Position numbers and translations under genes: made by a program
Shown: in pieces, positions 61,682-64,000 of the stretch
How the letters are laid out: every line of letters begins with the position of its first letter
Position numbering within the stretch: position 1 is the first letter of the stretch
Assembly (NCBI GenBank): GCA_035266845.1
Contig: DATFMP010000037.1
Coordinates: 1-64,000, forward strand
DNA: 64,000 nt
Source: DATFMP01 sp035266845
GTDB lineage: Bacteria; SAR324; JACQKK01
Reading direction: 5' to 3'
Notes under the pieces: generated by a model
What the model saw: the letters and a program-made list of their open reading frames with translations, nothing else
The model's database searches: none
What the model was told of the DNA's origin: nothing

Positions 61682-63280
61682 CTAGTGCTTGGAGATGTTC
61701 CACATGAAGGGGATGGGCGCGATGATCACGCCATCCAGTTTCGAGCTGTAGGCGCGCGCCAGGAACCACTGGCCGGTGGGGATGTAGGTCACCACCTCGT
61801 AGGCGCGCTTCTGGATCTCATCCGCGAGCTGCTTGCGCTTCGCGAAGCTGGTCGCGCGGGCCCATTCGCCGCGCATCTTCTCCAGCTTGGCATCGCAGGG
61901 CCAGCCGAACCACGCCTTCTCCTTGCACCCGCCGGACACGCCGATGTTGTTGAGCGGCGTGAATACGTCCGCGGCGGACCACCAGGTGTGGAAGGCGTTC
62001 CACCCACCCTGCGCGGGCGGATCCTGCTTGGCCCGGCGGGAGGTGAGCGTGCTCCAGTCCATGGCCTGCACTTCCACGTTCAGCCCGATCTGCCGCATGA
62101 GCTGGGCGGTCACCAGCGTCATGTTGTGCGAGAGCGGGATGTCCGTGGGGTCCATCAGTACCACCGGTTCGCCCTTGTAGCCCGACTCCTTCAGCAGTTC
62201 CTTGGCCTTGGCGATGTTGTGGTGGAGGATCGGCTCCGCGCCCACGTCCGACGCGTAAGGCGTGCCGCAGACGAACAGCGCGGCACAGGTCTGCCAGTAC
62301 TTCGGGTTGCCGATGGCAGCCTGCATGTATGCCTGCTGGTCCATCATCCATTCCAGTGCCTGCCGCGCCTTGACGTTGTTGAAGGGCGGATACAGGTGAT
62401 TCACCCGCAGCCAGCCCTGCTCGCCCAGGCCGATGCGCTCGATGCGGATGCCGGGCTTGCCGTCCATCAACGGCAGCAGGTCGTGCGCCGGCTGCTCGAA
62501 GTAGTCCACCTCGCCCGTCAGCAGCGCATTCACGGCCGTCTGCTGGTCTGGAATGTAGTCCCACTCCACCCGGTCCACCTTCACCACCTTGCCGCCCGCG
62601 GCCAGGCTGGGGGGCTCGGAGCGCGGCTTGTAGAGCGGATTTTTAACGTACACGACCTTGCTGCCCGGCACCCACTCATCCACCTTGAAGATGAAGGGCC
62701 CCGAGCCGATGCTCTCCTTGGGCACCTGCTGGAACGGGTCCACCTCCGCATAGGCCTTGGGCATCATGAACGGCACGTTGCTGGACAGCTTGCCCAGCGA
62801 ATCCAGCACCAGCCCGTAGCGCTCCTTCAGTTCCATGCGGAACGTGCGGGCATTGACGACGTGCAGCCCCTTCACGACGTCCATCAGCTTCTGGCCCATC
62901 CCATCGCGCTTGCCCCAGCGCTGGATGGATGCCACGCAGTCTTCCGCCGTGACCGGCTTGCCGTCGCTCCAACGCAGGCCCTCGCGCAGGGTGAACGTGT
63001 AGGTGAGCCCGTTGGAGCTCACCTTCCAGCTGTCCACCATCTGCGGCTGGGGCTCCAGCTTCTCGTTTAGGGCGAACAGGGTATCCCACACCATGTAGCC
63101 ATGGTTGCGGGAGATGTACGCCGTGGTCCAGATCGGGTCGATGTTCTTGAGGTCGGCGTGCGGCACCATCCTCACCGTGGTCTCCGCCCGGGCTGTCGGG
63201 GCGAGGCACAGCAGGGACAGCGCCGCGCCGGACACCATCCATAGGCCGATACGGCCAAGAGTCCACTTGCGCGGATTCAT
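61682..63280 (-). CDS. Peptide-type ABC transporter substrate-binding protein (SBP family 5)
   Basis: The 532-residue periplasmic protein has a signal peptide of about 32 residues ending ARA-E. The family 5 core contains KNIDPIWTTAYISRNHGYMVWDTLFALN, QPQMVDSWKVSSNGLTYTFTLREGLRWSDG near 81-110, and a late ADVFTPLNNIG segment. Such proteins bind di- or oligopeptides, nickel or opines. No permease genes are present downstream; two MlrC genes follow, so imported peptides may be their substrates. The permeases may be encoded elsewhere. Confidence 0.88.
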   Translation of the reverse strand: MNPRKWTLGRIGLWMVSGAALSLLCLAPTARAETTVRMVPHADLKNIDPIWTTAYISRNHGYMVWDTLFALNEKLEPQPQMVDSWKVSSNGLTYTFTLREGLRWSDGKPVTAEDCVASIQRWGKRDGMGQKLMDVVKGLHVVNARTFRMELKERYGLVLDSLGKLSSNVPFMMPKAYAEVDPFQQVPKESIGSGPFIFKVDEWVPGSKVVYVKNPLYKPRSEPPSLAAGGKVVKVDRVEWDYIPDQQTAVNALLTGEVDYFEQPAHDLLPLMDGKPGIRIERIGLGEQGWLRVNHLYPPFNNVKARQALEWMMDQQAYMQAAIGNPKYWQTCAALFVCGTPYASDVGAEPILHHNIAKAKELLKESGYKGEPVVLMDPTDIPLSHNMTLVTAQLMRQIGLNVEVQAMDWSTLTSRRAKQDPPAQGGWNAFHTWWSAADVFTPLNNIGVSGGCKEKAWFGWPCDAKLEKMRGEWARATSFAKRKQLADEIQKRAYEVVTYIPTGQWFLARAYSSKLDGVIIAPIPFMWNISKH

Positions 63281-63944
63281 CGGTTCTCCAGGTTGGTCGA
63301 ATGCTGCGAACGAACTGCGGCTCGCCCGATCCCGGCCGGTGCCTGGCTTCCGGCGCACAGCGCGATTCCGCTGCTCCTTTTTGTGCCGGAAGCCCCCCAC
63401 CATCCGTGCACCACAACCGATTGGAACGGGTGTTGGAATTTTCCGCCCGTCGGCCGCGAAAAGCAAGACACTCGCGGCTTTGCAGGGTCGGCCATGCGCG
63501 GCCTTGAACCCAGGCGCGGCGCGGCTCCGAAGGCTGGCCCGGGCCGGCTCATGGCGGCCCAGCCTTGGCGTTGACGACGTGCATTGCGCACCGCGCATGA
63601 GCCGATCAATCGGTTCGGGTGCGGGGAATTCCGACGGCGCGGTTGCTTGGTGTGCTACATGGGGCCTGATTGCGTTGACACGGTCGCGCTTTCATGTAAT
63701 ATAAATGCCATTGGGAGTGTCATAAAAAGATACTCCATTTAGGGTATATTTGGCGCTGAAGCCGCACCAGGGAACGGAGCGGCGATGGCAACGCCGTCCT
63801 TGACAGTGGCGGCTATTTCGGGTTCTGCAGTTCAGGAAAAGAGAGAATTCCCGAAGACATCCCATGGATGGGTGAAGGTTTCGGGCGCCCGGCCCGGGGG
63901 GAAACCGGCTCGGGGCGCTGCGCTTTCATCGGTGGGGTTCATCC
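63281..63944. other. Intergenic region with a strong promoter
   Basis: About 660 bases separate the solute-binding gene from the truncated gene at the window edge. The first 380 bases are GC-rich with only overlapping shadow frames. From 63660 the sequence becomes AT-rich and contains the promoter at 63675. The hairpin GGAGTGTC with GATACTCC (63713-63735) follows closely and could be an operator. Confidence 0.5.
63675..63702 (+). promoter_or_regulatory. Near-consensus sigma-70 promoter
   Basis: TTGACA (63675-63680) and TAATAT (63697-63702) are 16 bases apart. This is the closest match to consensus in the window. It lies about 245 bases before the ATG of the partial gene at the right edge. 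Confidence 0.65.
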
Positions 63945-64000
63945 ATGGGCTTCCGGCACGCCTTCCGGCATCTGATCATCGCGACCGCCCTGCTGTCGCT
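63945..64000 (+). CDS. Start of a gene truncated by the window edge
   Basis: Only 18 complete codons are present: MGFRHAFRHLIIATALLS. A basic start followed by a hydrophobic run looks like a signal peptide or first membrane segment. The promoter at 63675 would drive it. The product cannot be identified. Confidence 0.4.
   Translation, partial: MGFRHAFRHLIIATALLS

Overview
The window is a high-GC bacterial chromosome segment with housekeeping and metabolic genes on both strands. It looks like a proteobacterium, probably a gammaproteobacterium or close relative. The evidence is an NfuA-type Fe-S carrier, DksA, HU, a biosynthetic SpeA/SpeB polyamine pair, PrmC, ComM/YifB, DUF1127 and a small c-type cytochrome. 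No rRNA, tRNA, CRISPR array, IS element or prophage was recognised. The taxonomic guess is an inference from gene content, not a placement.

Left part (1-10 kb): a rhodanese-like/Nfu fusion is followed by the most striking gene here, a peroxiredoxin-fold protein read through two in-frame TGA codons (1153 and 1162). These sit exactly at the two positions of the family's CxxC motif, giving UxxU. A perfect hairpin with a GGTC loop lies just downstream and is a candidate bacterial SECIS element. Then come alanine racemase, exonuclease III, a DUF2249 protein, a MetE-like enzyme, a tiny membrane protein, inorganic pyrophosphatase, an LLM flavin oxidoreductase and comM.

Accessory region (about 9.9-25.9 kb): an AT-richer SUMF1-domain gene is flanked by a decayed duplicate of an internal comM segment. 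After it come an orphan ketoacyl synthase, an orphan periplasmic-binding-fold protein without a signal peptide, DUF3237, a divergent type II dehydroquinase with altered active-site residues, a CPBP protease gene broken by an in-frame TGA, and a GntR regulator divergent from an arylmalonate-decarboxylase-like/hydantoinase operon. Haloalkane dehalogenase, a cupin, a methyltransferase plus geranylgeranyl-reductase-like pair, VOC and TauD dioxygenase-type genes and a class II aldolase follow.

Middle (25.9-44.9 kb): a proVWX osmolyte importer, glycogen synthase, a class IV aminotransferase, a thioesterase, DedA, acylphosphatase, HU, DksA, dCTP deaminase, a HAD hydrolase, a Bcr/CflA efflux pump, PrmC with a CheY-like receiver, and a thiamine salvage operon. 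That operon has a TPP riboswitch, an ABC importer, thiD and tenA.

Right part (44.9-64 kb): speA-speB, a transglutaminase-like lipoprotein, a phosphomannose-isomerase-like gene overlapping an LD-carboxypeptidase gene, cytochrome c, a thioesterase, an asparaginase-pdxH-GH3 operon, DUF1127 divergent from a MocR regulator with palindromic operators, and a solute-binding protein next to two tandem MlrC (M81) genes. Two dispersed repeat families occur between genes. One is an 82-bp cruciform element with compensatory changes between its two copies.
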